Both the position numbers and the translations under genes were made by a program. Below the pieces are notes generated by a model. The model did no database searches, was not told where the DNA came from, and worked only from the letters and a program-made list of their open reading frames with translations. Source: Saprospirales bacterium (GTDB taxonomy: Bacteria; Bacteroidota; Bacteroidia; Chitinophagales; Saprospiraceae). From it: DNA of 64,000 nt. How positions within the stretch are numbered: position 1 is the first letter of the stretch; the number at the start of each line of letters is the position of its first letter. The DNA lies in NCBI GenBank assembly GCA_016703765.1, contig JADJBL010000001.1, positions 320,133 through 384,132 on the forward strand. Direction: 5' to 3'. This document shows positions 1 through 9,132 of the stretch, piece by piece.

Positions 1-1738
1 CAAAAACCGCACGGATGCGGGTGGGGTCGTCGCGAAGCGTGAGGGTCAGCACCGGCGATTTGACGTTGCCGATGGCGCCTTCCCAGCGAACAAAGCGGAA
101 GCCCAGCGCGGGGACAGCTTCCAGCCGGATGGGGATTTTTTCGAAATACACGCCCCTGAACAGCTTGGGCTTCAGCAGCAGGTTGCCGTTCAGTTTGACC
201 GTGCCTCCTTCGTCCACCTCCACTTCGAGGTCGCGCATTTTGCCCACGTCGAATTTTTCCATGATGTGCATTCGCACGTATTCGGGGCGTTTGCGGGCGA
301 AGACCCGCAGTTTTTCGATCTCGGCCAGCCAGCGTTCTTCGCTCAGGTTCCAGCGATCGAGGTGGCGGGGCATTTCTGGCTCGTAAAGGCGTTGAAACCA
401 ATCGATCCGGTTCTCCACATCGAAACTCGCAAAACTGGTGTTGAGATGGTCCGCAAAGCGATTGATGAAAGCCCGTTTGAATTCCGGATTATCGAGCAAA
501 TGGCGCAGAATAAAGGTGCTCCAGGGCGGATTCGGCCAGGCCGGTCCATCGGCGGCTGTGTGAAAAGCCAGGCTGTTATTCATATATGCGTGGTCTTCGT
601 GCAGCCCGAATCCCCAATCGGTGTCGTATAATATCCAGCGCCAGCGGCTGCCGGGCTCTTTGGGCCTCCAATAGCGAATATTGCCCCCGGCGTCCTGATT
701 GTCGAAATAGATCTGGGCGATCTCGTAATCCATGAAATTCTGCACATCTATTCCCGACTCGACACGGGCATAATTGACGGGGTCTACGAGGCTGTTCTTC
801 TCCATGAATTGGAGCAGTTGGAGGTAATCCCCCCGGCTTCCCTTTTTGCGGGAATACCGGTGCTCGAGCAGGTCCAGGCTATCCTTGTCCACGTCGTGAT
901 GCGCGGCGAGAAAATAGCGGTTAATCTTTTCCCGGATATTGTAAATACCCCAGTATTTGCCGTTGATATAGACATGAGAGGGCCGGAAGTCCTGCACGTC
1001 CATATCCCATTTCTCCACGAGGCTGGTCATAAAGGCGTCGCGGAAATGGGTTTTGCCGAAGTCGCTCCCCGAATTGCGAAACACGAGGAATTTGAATTTC
1101 TTCAGCCCGCTTTTCCCAAAAATGGGATAGTCGATCCGGTTGACCCCGTATCGATCGCGGGCCACAATGGCAAAGGATTTTTGAGGAAACAACCTGCTCA
1201 TGCCTCCAAACAGGCGAAATCCCATCTGACTGCGAAACACGCAGGTCCCGTCCGTTTCGAATATCTCCGCGTTGATGGGAAACTCGTCCTTCGACCAGAA
1301 ATTGGCCCCGGCTGTTTTCATGATGGTATCCACTGCATTGGGACCCTTGACAAAAAGGCCCGTGCTGGGATTGAAGAGGATGTCGGGCGGAATGGTTATG
1401 GAAACCACCGGAAAAGTGGAGGAGGGCTCGTCGATGAAATAGGTATGGGAAATGATCCGGCTTTTTTCCTGCCCCTTGATGGCCAGGATGCGGAGCGCCG
1501 TGGTGGATTGGATAGAAATTGGCCCCTTGTAAAGCTGGCCGGTTCTGCCGACGACAGGCGACGTTCCGTTGGTGGTATAGTAAAGGCGGCATTCCGGACA
1601 GAGCAGAGACACCTCGACTCCCGTCTGGTAAAAACCTCCGGGAACGGACACCTCTACCGTCCAGTCGGGCTTGCCGGACTGGGCCGCAACCCAATGCCAG
1701 AAGAAAACCGCGATTGCCGTGTAGATGAATTTTTGCAC
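1..1738 (-). CDS. CotH kinase family secreted protein (3' end outside window)
   Basis: Reading the minus strand from a GTG at 1738 (or TTG at 1741; no ATG is available) gives an uninterrupted frame to the window edge, about 579 residues. It opens with a signal peptide (hydrophobic IYTAIAVFFWHWVAAQ), then a chitobiase C-terminal-like beta domain (YYTTNGTSPVVG, LRILAIKG), then the CotH spore-coat kinase-like domain (FRLFGGMSRLFPQKSFAI, FLVFRNSGSDF, YINGKYWGIYNIREKINR, RWRWILYDTDWGFGL). After it comes an InlB B-repeat-like segment (VEVDEGGTV, GFRFVRWEGAIG) that runs off the window. CotH-fold proteins are atypical protein kinases; secreted bacteroidete members with this architecture have no established substrate. 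A type IX sorting domain is likely beyond the edge but not seen. A TATATTTG word overlaps the proposed start, so the exact start is uncertain. Confidence 0.85.
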   Translation of the reverse strand, partial: MQKFIYTAIAVFFWHWVAAQSGKPDWTVEVSVPGGFYQTGVEVSLLCPECRLYYTTNGTSPVVGRTGQLYKGPISIQSTTALRILAIKGQEKSRIISHTYFIDEPSSTFPVVSITIPPDILFNPSTGLFVKGPNAVDTIMKTAGANFWSKDEFPINAEIFETDGTCVFRSQMGFRLFGGMSRLFPQKSFAIVARDRYGVNRIDYPIFGKSGLKKFKFLVFRNSGSDFGKTHFRDAFMTSLVEKWDMDVQDFRPSHVYINGKYWGIYNIREKINRYFLAAHHDVDKDSLDLLEHRYSRKKGSRGDYLQLLQFMEKNSLVDPVNYARVESGIDVQNFMDYEIAQIYFDNQDAGGNIRYWRPKEPGSRWRWILYDTDWGFGLHEDHAYMNNSLAFHTAADGPAWPNPPWSTFILRHLLDNPEFKRAFINRFADHLNTSFASFDVENRIDWFQRLYEPEMPRHLDRWNLSEERWLAEIEKLRVFARKRPEYVRMHIMEKFDVGKMRDLEVEVDEGGTVKLNGNLLLKPKLFRGVYFEKIPIRLEAVPALGFRFVRWEGAIGNVKSPVLTLTLRDDPTRIRAVF

Positions 1739-1827
1739 CAAATATATCTTTCGTAAATTGTAAACTTGTGACTTGTAATCCCTTTTAAGTAACGTCTTTT
1801 TTCAAATATCTTAATTTTCCATTTCCC

Positions 1828-2385
1828 ATGTTAGGTAAGTTCAGCAGATTCATCCTTCGTTTTTTCGGGTGGAAAATCCTTGGATGGGACCCCATGCTCC
1901 TGGACAAATACGTCGTCATCGTCATTCCGCATACTTCCAACTGGGATTTCCCGCTCGGCCTGCTCGTTCGCCAGGCCATGGACGCGCCCCATCTCAAATT
2001 CATCGGCAAGGATTCCCTATTCCGCCCTCCGTTCGGCGCCATTTTCCGCTGGCTGGGTGGTTACCCCGTCGATCGCTCCAAACGCACGCATTTCGTCGAC
2101 TCCATCGTAGACCTGTACAACAGCCAAAGCCGCTTTGTCGTCGTCCTTTCTCCCGAGGGTAGCCGGAAAAAAGTGGATCAGCTCAAAACCGGCTTTTACT
2201 ACATCGCCCTGGGCGCCGGGGTGCCCATTGTTATGGTCAAATTCGATTGGGGTAGCAAAACTGTTACCTGGCGCGAACCATTTTATCCTTCAGGCAACTG
2301 GGAAACCGATCTCAAAGTTATTGAAGATTATTTCCGTGGGGTACAAGGTAAGCTTCCTCAAAATAGTTATATGTACCAGAGATGA
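1828..2385 (+). CDS. 1-acylglycerol-3-phosphate acyltransferase (PlsC)-like protein
   Basis: This 185-residue protein has the LPLAT/PlsC acyltransferase motifs in order: the catalytic H-x4-D box HTSNWD at residues 35-40, the GGYPVDRS block at 77-84 for glycerophosphate binding, and SPEGSRKK at 108-115 corresponding to the FPEGTR motif. The family transfers acyl chains to lysophosphatidate or other lipid acceptors at the inner face of the cytoplasmic membrane. It is shorter than classic PlsC (about 240 residues) and belongs to the compact bacteroidete subgroup, so the acceptor is uncertain. It starts at ATG 1828 and is divergent from the CotH gene with an 89-base gap. Confidence 0.85.
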   Translation: MLGKFSRFILRFFGWKILGWDPMLLDKYVVIVIPHTSNWDFPLGLLVRQAMDAPHLKFIGKDSLFRPPFGAIFRWLGGYPVDRSKRTHFVDSIVDLYNSQSRFVVVLSPEGSRKKVDQLKTGFYYIALGAGVPIVMVKFDWGSKTVTWREPFYPSGNWETDLKVIEDYFRGVQGKLPQNSYMYQR

Positions 2386-2472
2386 CGAATTCCGTTTTTC
2401 TCTGCACTCCAGCAGGCATTTTTTAAACTTTCCTCCCCTCTTCCTGTCTCCTGCCTAATAAATTATTCGCTG

Positions 2473-3288
2473 ATGAATTGGAAAATGATCTTTGTTACGG
2501 CCTCTTTGCTATTGGGCGGCTTCCTGCTGATCAGTAGCTCCGGCGGCGCGCAAGTACCGCCGATGAAGGAAATACCGGCGCCCCCGGGCGATGTGGCGGA
2601 AGACGACCGCACCTGCCAGAACTGCCACAACAGCGCGGGCATACAGGTGACCCTCCAGCTCTCCATTGCAGATACCTTCGGCATTCCCGCCGCCTTTTAC
2701 ATCCCCGGAAATATTTACGAAGTAAAAGTGAATGTCCTCGCCGCCGTGGGTACTCCCGCAGCATACGGCTTTCAACTGGTCGCAGAAACGAACCTGGACC
2801 ACCTGTCTACCAATTCGTTTTCCAAGCCTTCGGAAAACGCCCAACTGGTCTCCACCTCCAACAACCGCCAATACGCAGAGCACAAAGAGCCAAGCGATAC
2901 CAGCCTCTTCAGCGTCCGTTGGGCCGCTCCGCCCACGGGCTCGGGAAGCGTTACCTTTTACGCATGCGGAAACGGAGTGAACCTCGACTCCATGAACACC
3001 GGCGATGGCGCGGCCAAATCCTCCCTGACGCTGTTTGAGGAAGGAATGAGCGCTGTTTCAGAAATAATAGCAGAAGCCATTTCGATCTACCCCAACCCCG
3101 CCCGGGAATCGGTCCAACTGCACCTGCCGGCCACGACTGCCGGGCCGCTCCAAATCCTGGTTTCGGACCAAAACGGCCATCCCGTCTATCGCGAAAAGGT
3201 TTTCGCTGCGGGAAACAGCTTCACCCATACGATCGGTCTGGCGGGACTGCCCCCCGGCCTGTACATCGTCCAGGGTAAAAAGAGGTAG
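2473..3288 (+). CDS. Secreted choice-of-anchor-V-type protein with CxxCH motif and T9SS sorting domain
   Basis: The 271-residue product begins with a signal peptide (residues 1-26, IFVTASLLLGGFLL core). A TCQNCH motif follows (C48, C51, H52), the form of a c-type haem attachment site. The middle is a beta-rich domain resembling the choice-of-anchor V/reeler-like family, ending in YACGNGVN. The last 70 residues are a type A type IX sorting domain (ISIYPNPARE near 202-211, final GLPPGLYIVQGKKR). The protein is therefore predicted to cross the outer membrane through the T9SS. Whether C48/C51/H52 binds haem or only forms a structural site cannot be told from sequence. No partner redox gene is adjacent. 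Confidence 0.8.
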   Translation: MNWKMIFVTASLLLGGFLLISSSGGAQVPPMKEIPAPPGDVAEDDRTCQNCHNSAGIQVTLQLSIADTFGIPAAFYIPGNIYEVKVNVLAAVGTPAAYGFQLVAETNLDHLSTNSFSKPSENAQLVSTSNNRQYAEHKEPSDTSLFSVRWAAPPTGSGSVTFYACGNGVNLDSMNTGDGAAKSSLTLFEEGMSAVSEIIAEAISIYPNPARESVQLHLPATTAGPLQILVSDQNGHPVYREKVFAAGNSFTHTIGLAGLPPGLYIVQGKKR

Positions 3289-3370
3289 GAGGTTTTGGAG
3301 CGGAAAGTTCTAAAACACTAAGAACGCTAAGGACGCCCTCAAATCCGGAAATTATTTTGAGACTACGATT

Positions 3371-4716
3371 CTAGGCCTTTTTCCAATCCTCAAACAAGGC
3401 GTCTACTTCCGGCCGGTCCCAGCTTTGTTCGATACCCTGAATCTTCAGTATACGGTCCAGCAGTCGGTCCTGTTCGTCCGAAGCCCGGAGGGCGATGTGG
3501 TATGGAGTATCCGAAAACGATACCATCGAATAGGAGGGCAAAAAAGCGTCCCCGTATTTTCCGTGCAGATGGGCTGCGATCTTTTTCCGGAGCAAGAACT
3601 GCGGGTCGGCCACCAGGTCGCGCATTTCGATAAAATTGCGCAGGGCCAATTCTGCGATGGCATTCCCGTCTTTATGCGTTCGCGGTTAAACCGGTCGAAG
3701 ATTTTTTCCCAGTCTTCGTTTAATTCGCCTGCAAGCTCGTCCAGGATCGTGCAGTCTTCAAACCCGGCGTTCATGCCCTGCCCGTAGAAAGGCACAATCG
3801 CATGGGCGGCGTCTCCGAGGAGCAAAACCCGCCGCTCGTATTCCCAGGGGCTGCACCGCACCGTCAGCAGCATCCCGGTCGGGTTGGTCCGGAAATCTTC
3901 GAGCAGGGTGGGCATCATCGCCATCGCGTCGGGGAAATAGCGCTGAAAAAAAGCCTCTACGTCCGCGTCCGTTTTTAGTTGCTCGAAAGAAGAAGGGCCT
4001 TCGTGGGCCAGGAAGAGCGTGCAGGTAAAACTACCGTCGGCATTGGGCAGGGCGATCAGCATGAACTGATGCCTCGGCCAGATATGAAGCGCATTTTTTT
4101 CGAGGAGAAAACTTCCGCCCGGGCCTGCGGGAATTGTCAATTCTTTGTACGAATGGCTGAGGTATTCCTGGGAATAATCGAAGCGCGGGGTCTTCATCAT
4201 GCTACCGCGCACCGCGGAGAATGCGCCGTCCGTGCCAAACAGCAGCGGAGCCTTGATATTTGTTTGTTCTCCTGTTTGGGCGTGCTCGAATACGAGGGTG
4301 TTGGTGTCCAGCTCCAGGTCCCGGCAAATTTGGTCGAAGTGCAGCCTCACATTGGGAAAATCGCCGGCCGCTTTGAGGAGTTCTAGGTTGAGGCCTCCTC
4401 TCGAAACCGAGTAGATCGCCTGCCCTTCCTTTCCGTAGGGTTGAAAAGCCAGCTCGCCCTCCACGCTGTGGATCATCCGGCCTTTCATGGGGATGGCATG
4501 GGGTTCGATGAGGTCTTTGATGCCGGCCCGTTCGATGGCCTTCCATCCGCGTCTGCTCATGGCCAGGTTGATGGATCTGCCGCCGGAATAGCCCTTTTGC
4601 CGCATATCCCCGCGGCGTTCGAACACATCCACCTCATAGCCGCGCTTGGCCAGGAAAATGGCCCAAAGGGAGCCGACCAATCCGGCGCCGACGATAATGC
4701 CTCTTTTCTCTTTCAT
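3371..4716 (-). CDS. kmo: Kynurenine 3-monooxygenase (one frameshift)
   Basis: FAD-dependent aromatic hydroxylase of the kynurenine pathway: L-kynurenine + NADPH + O2 to 3-hydroxykynurenine, leading towards quinolinate and NAD. The N-terminus has the dinucleotide motif GIIVGAGLVGSLWA, then RSINLAMSRRG typical of KMO, and the second FAD motif LLLGDAAHAIVPFYGQGMN. The frame is broken near 3670: reading ERIK in one frame must continue as DGNAIAELALRNFIEM in another. Adding one A to the run in ATAAAGACGGG restores 448 residues, the normal family length. ATG 4716 is preferred over an upstream in-frame start because that extension would overlap the previous gene. It lies 28 bases after the PAP2-like gene and is last in the minus-strand run. 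Confidence 0.85.
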
Positions 4717-4744
4717 AAAAACCGGTGATTTATCGGGTTCTTGT

Positions 4745-5413
4745 TCAAAGGAGGAGAATCCGGAATGCAAAGAGTTGCGCCGCAAGGCCAACCATATACC
4801 CGCCGTAAAGGTCCAGGTTGTCGTGCGCCTGCAAAAGCAGCCTGGAGGTTCCCACCAGGCCGGCGATCAGTATCCCGATCAGCAGGATCGTGCCCATCGT
4901 GGTGCGAAGCACTCCGATCGACCCGAGGTGAATGAGCACCGGATCGAAGGAGCCAAATCGCAGCAGGATGAGCAACATGCCGATCAGGCCTCCCATGCCC
5001 ACGGTATGGGCGCTGATCTTGGAAAAAATATTGATAAAAAAGGCCAGAAACAGGCCGATGACGCTGCCCAGCACAAACGTGTAAAAGATCGGGGGCATAT
5101 TGGGGTCGTTCCGGAAATTGATGTACAACCACAGGTAGAAAATGCCCGTGATGATGTAGGGACCGATCCGTTCTTTTTTGTCGCGAAGTTCCATCGACTC
5201 CACCAGGCCCAAAAACCGCAGCATCAGCACTGCGATGCCGGGTATGACAAAACTGGAGAAAAATACGGCCAGCAGGAGCGGAATTTTTTCGGACACCCTG
5301 TTCACCCCAAACCAGAAAGGATTGATGGTCAGCAGCAGGACCGTCATGTAGGTCAGGATGAGGAGGGGGTGGAAGAGGAATGAAATGATTTTTGCGATAC
5401 CGCGAAGGGCCAT
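4745..5413 (-). CDS. PAP2-related multi-pass membrane protein
   Basis: A 222-residue protein with about six hydrophobic helices. Three segments resemble degenerate versions of the PAP2 phosphatase signature: KKERIGPY (for K-x6-RP), ISAHTVG (for PSGH) and SRLLLQAHDNLDLYGG, which keeps SR-x5-H-x3-D. This suggests a membrane lipid phosphatase or an inactive relative. The first two motifs are weak, so activity is not assured. It sits 46 bases after the OmpA-type gene and 28 bases before kmo, consistent with cotranscription. Confidence 0.6.
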   Translation of the reverse strand: MALRGIAKIISFLFHPLLILTYMTVLLLTINPFWFGVNRVSEKIPLLLAVFFSSFVIPGIAVLMLRFLGLVESMELRDKKERIGPYIITGIFYLWLYINFRNDPNMPPIFYTFVLGSVIGLFLAFFINIFSKISAHTVGMGGLIGMLLILLRFGSFDPVLIHLGSIGVLRTTMGTILLIGILIAGLVGTSRLLLQAHDNLDLYGGYMVGLAAQLFAFRILLL

Positions 5414-5458
5414 AGCCGTGATTTTCAGGCCGCAAGTTACGGGTTTTCGCGCGAACTC

Positions 5459-7096
5459 CTATTTGCCGTTTTCGGCAATTTTGGTGATGCGCACCTCCAC
5501 ACGCCGGTTGAGCCCCCGCTGCTCTTCGTCCTTGTTGTCGCTCACCGGCCTGGAGGGCCCAAAACCGACCGTATCAATTCGCCTGGGGTCGACGCCCTTG
5601 GTGACGAGAAAATCCTTCACCGCCTTGGCCCGTTTCTCGGAGAGGTCCACCAGCGATTTGTGTTCCCCAATGTTATCCGTATGGCCCTCGATGCGGATGG
5701 ATATGCCGGGGCGCTCCAGCAGGAGGATGGCCAGGTTGTCGAGCTCGCCGTAAGAATTGGGTAGGATAATCGGTTTGGATCGTTCGAAAAAGATGGGCCT
5801 CAGGCTGATCTTGGCATCGACGGCGAGGGGGTCGAGCATGAGGTCCACCTCGTAGTCCTTGAAATAGTAGGTCTCTTTTTCGAAATGGACCGGTTGCGGC
5901 CGGCCGATAAACCCTTCTTTTTCCGCTACGAGCCGGAGGCTCTCCCCTTTGGGCACGCGAATGCGGAAGTGTCCGTCGGAAGAGAGGTAATAGGTGCGCT
6001 GGTATCCCCCGCCCGTCAGGCCGGTCAGGACTTTCGCGCCGATGGGTTCGCCGGTGGCGGAATTGATGATCCGGCCTTTCACCAGGATCTCCTTCTGTCC
6101 TTCCGCCTCCTGGATGCGGAGCCGGAAAATATCGTTCGACCCGTCTCGGTCGGAGGTGAAATACAGATAGCCGGTGGCTGCATTGAAAAAGGGCTGGCTG
6201 TCGTCGGAGGGCGAATTGATGGGCGGCGCAAGCCGGCGTGGCTGCGTCCACCTCTTCCAGCCGGTGTCTTCCCGTTGGGAAAAATACACATCGACCCCTT
6301 CCGAGCCCGGCCGGTCGGAGGCGAAGAAAAGGGTCTTCATATCGTCGGAGAGGGAGGGGGTCGTTTCGTTGCTGGCCGTATTGATCGAGCTCATGATCTC
6401 GGGCTCGGTCCAGCTGCCGTCAACTTCCCGGAAGGAAAGGTACAGGTCGTTCTGCCCCTTTCCATCGTCCCGGTTTAGGGACAGGATGATCACATCCTCA
6501 TTGCTGCTCAGAGCCAGGTTGACCACGGGCCCCTCGGTGTAATAGTTCTTGATGGGCATGGGCTCCGGGGAGTCCAGGTGCCATCGAGGCGCTGCCAGAC
6601 AAAGGAAAAGCCCTTGCGCATGCCCCCTTCCTTAGGAAATTGGTTGATGACGATGTATTGGTTGGGCTGGGAGGTAGCCGCGCAGATGCTGTTGGGAAAG
6701 GCGTTGTTTAAGGGATAAGGCGGGTGGTAAATTTGGTCGAAGAACTGGTTTTCGCTCTCCGCGATCCAAATGTCCTGATTAAAATCCGAGCGGGAGGGGT
6801 CGGGAAGGAATTTCCCCGACAGCTGGAAATACACCTCCTGGAGTATCTTGGGGTACTCGCCCGGAGCGGATTCGTAGACGTTCCTTCCGTCCAGGATCAT
6901 GTTCTTGTCGAAATCGGGCGATCCGATCCGGGTAAAGTACAGGGTATGACCATCTCTGGAAAGCACCGGCGATATCTCGTCGTATTTCGCCGTGTTGATC
7001 GTTCCGTTCAGCTTCTCCAGGCTCTGCATCAGACCCGTTCAAGCTCAGGACTAACGACAGGCCGACAGCGCCGATTTTTCTCAGGATGCTCCACAT
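5459..7096 (-). CDS. OmpA family protein with PD40 beta-propeller repeats (two frameshifts)
   Basis: Corrected length is about 545 residues. It starts with a signal peptide (MWSILRKIGAVGLSLVLSL at 7096), then PD40/WD40-like propeller repeats (SPVLSRDGHTLYFT, TPSLSDDMKTLFFASDRPG, SQPFFNAATGYLYFTSDRDG), a carboxypeptidase-regulatory-like beta domain (VKGRIINSATGEPIGAKV), and a C-terminal OmpA peptidoglycan-binding domain (IRIEGHTDNIGEH, LSEKRAKAVKDFL, NRRVEVRI). The protein probably anchors an outer-membrane or periplasmic complex to the cell wall; paralogues with this layout include gliding/T9SS accessory proteins. The frame breaks near 7040 (one extra A, or two bases missing, in TTGAACGGG) and near 6575 (one base missing in TGGACTCC). 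Both repairs keep the domain order intact. It follows the M48 protease by 30 bases. Confidence 0.8.
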
Positions 7097-7126
7097 AGGT
7101 TGGTTTTTGGAATCGCGAACGGTTAA

Positions 7127-7924
7127 TTACAACTTGGCCTTGATGGCTTGATAAGCCGACTGGTTGGTCATTGTGCCCTTACAACCGAGTTCCGTTTTCC
7201 TTTTTTCCATATTCAGCACGCGATTGCCCGGGTCGGGGTGGGTGCTCAGAAAAGCCGGGGGCGAAGGTTGTCCCTGCATCTTTTTGAAAAAACCGGCAGC
7301 CCCTGCTGCATTGTAGGTGGTGCCGCAGAGATAGGTCACCGAGTTTTCATCGGCCTCTGTTTCGTGGTCTCTGCTGAATTTCAGGGCCACCACGCTGATG
7401 GCGATTTGCTCCAACAGGCCCGGCTCCGCTTTCCCCGTGATAATCTGGTACAGCACCTGGATGCCGTACACCTTGGTCAGGTTGCGGGTGGAGTGGCGCA
7501 TGGCGGCGTGCGCGATCTCATGCCCCATGACTCCTATCAACTGGTCTTCGGAGTCGAGAAACTTGATGAGCCCGGTGTAGACGTAAATATGTCCTCCGGG
7601 GGTACAAAGGCATTGAGGGTCTTTTTGTCGTCAATGATCTTGACTTCCCAGGCAAACTCGTCCTTGTAGGCGACTTTACCGGTGTTCAGGATCTTTTTTG
7701 CCAGGCCGCGTACGTAGGAGTAAACTTCTTCATTTCCCTTTTCCGGAAGGATGGGAAACTGTTTGGGAGCGCTCTGGATCTGCTTTTCCACTTCTTGCCC
7801 AGGGCGATTTCATCCTGAACGGTAAAGAAGTTGATGCTTTGGCTGGCTTTTTCACATCGCAATCGGCCACGCCGTAAACCAAAAAGCCGCAGAGGAGGGC
7901 CTTCATTAAAAAAGTGCTTTTCAT
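7127..7924 (-). CDS. M48 family zinc metalloprotease (three frameshifts)
   Basis: A secreted or periplasmic M48 peptidase of about 266 residues after correction, the size of the BepA/LoiP-like group involved in envelope protein quality control. Catalytic motif HEIAH occurs in VMGHEIAHAAMRHS, with the third zinc ligand in HETEADE. The N-terminus (MKSTFLMKALLCGFLVYGVADC) is a signal or lipoprotein-type leader; the Cys follows VAD, a poor lipobox. Three single-base losses in homopolymers break the frame: A5 for A6 at GTGAAAAAGCC (about 7841), C1 for C2 at CTGGGCAAG (about 7800), and C5 for C6 at GTACCCCCGG (about 7597). Restoring them gives SINFFTVQDEIALGQEVEKQ and AFVPPGGHIYVYTG, both classic M48 sequence. 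It sits between the PagL-like and OmpA-like genes. Confidence 0.8.
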
Positions 7925-7989
7925 AGGGATCGATATTTTAGAGAGTAAAAATGGGAAGTACCTTAGAAATATTTCCCCTGGGTATAAAT

Positions 7990-9122
7990 TTAAGAGAATT
8001 GTAAGAAACGAATACCTATCCCAATAGAAATGTAGTCAGCCGTGATAATGTGCGATTTCAAATAAACTCCTCCATAAAACTGCACGCCCGAGCGGACGAT
8101 GGGGCGGAGGTAATAACGCAGTCCTAATTTATTGTAAACAGGGAAAGGCGTCGGATAGTTATTCGGGTTTACATAATAACCCAACTGAACCAACAGCCCC
8201 GTATTGCCGAACTGCCATTCGGTTGCCAGGAAAACGCCCCGGCGGGTGGCTTCCCTGCGTGCCTGCTCTGAGCTTGCGGCGGAAAAAGTATGCCGGGAAA
8301 AGACGAAGACGCTTTGATAATACTCGTATTCCCCGCCGATCAGGAGGTTTTGCACCTTGCTGATCCGGTAAATGCCCGCCAGAGAACCGGCATAGACCGG
8401 CCACTTGGCAGCGCCCGGAAAACTGGTTTCTTTATACGCCAGCGAAAAATATCCCTGCACTCCAAAACGGCCTGGCGGTCGTTTGCTCTCCTCCCAGCGC
8501 ACATAACCCTCTTTTTCCACCGGCTGGGGCGTGTACCGCAAACTGGCCGAAACGGCCGGGATATTGATCCCCAGGTTGGGCATCTGAAAGGCTCCGTTGG
8601 AAAAATGGGTGAAACTGCCCCCGCAAATACGGCCCAGCGCGGGGAGATGGCAAAGCCCGCCGTGAGCCGAAAGCAGGTGGTGTTGTTCATTTGGCTGCCG
8701 ATGCTGTTGTTCTGCGGGTTGTTCAGGCGGTCGTAGGTCCGGTCGATCCAGGCGACCCCGGACCCCACCCGGAAATGGACCATCCATCGGGGTTTGTCGA
8801 GGATCTTCAGGGTCAGGTTGGGGAAAAAGGAAACGGCGTTTCCCAGGATCTCCCGGTCGCCGAAGTTGAAATATTGAAGGCCAAAGCCCATGAGCGGGTA
8901 CCCCTGATGCTGGTGCCATGCTGCCTTCCCGAAGGTTTGGTATTGAAAATTCAGCCCTATCCCGTAAGAGTGATCCGGAATGGAAAACGCGATTTTTTTG
9001 GTATGCTTGAAAATACGGCCCTGGTCCGTCCCGAAATCCCAACTGAAGCCCGGGCGCTGGCCAAAGAGATGGGCAGACCAAAAGCAAAGCAATAAAAGAG
9101 TCGGGAGGCAAAAACCGCGCAT
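7990..9122 (-). CDS. PagL-like acyloxyacyl hydrolase / lipid A 3-O-deacylase (one frameshift)
   Basis: Outer-membrane beta-barrel of about 377 residues with a signal peptide (LPTLLLLCFWSAHLFGQ). The segment FTHFSNGAFQMPNLGIN carries the His-x-Ser-Asn active-site pattern of the PagL family, which removes an ester-linked acyl chain from lipid A at the outer leaflet. Later strands (VYAGSLAGIYRI, GLLVQLGYYVNP, LGLRYYL, final IGIGIRFLQFS) end in an aromatic residue plus Ser, compatible with barrel insertion. The frame breaks just before the active site, near 8630, where G5 should be G6 in TTTGCGGGGGCAG; repair gives AGGSFTHFSNG. Bacteroidete members are longer than the 150-residue Pseudomonas PagL. 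It starts 10 bases after hutH. Confidence 0.75.
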
Positions 9123-9132
9123 AGGCTTGGAC

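Noticed and set aside
809..1756. Plus-strand open frame and a second minus-strand frame (921-1694) at the window start
   Set aside because: The third minus-strand frame reads through to the window edge as a CotH-family protein with signal peptide and domain motifs, so the others are shadows.
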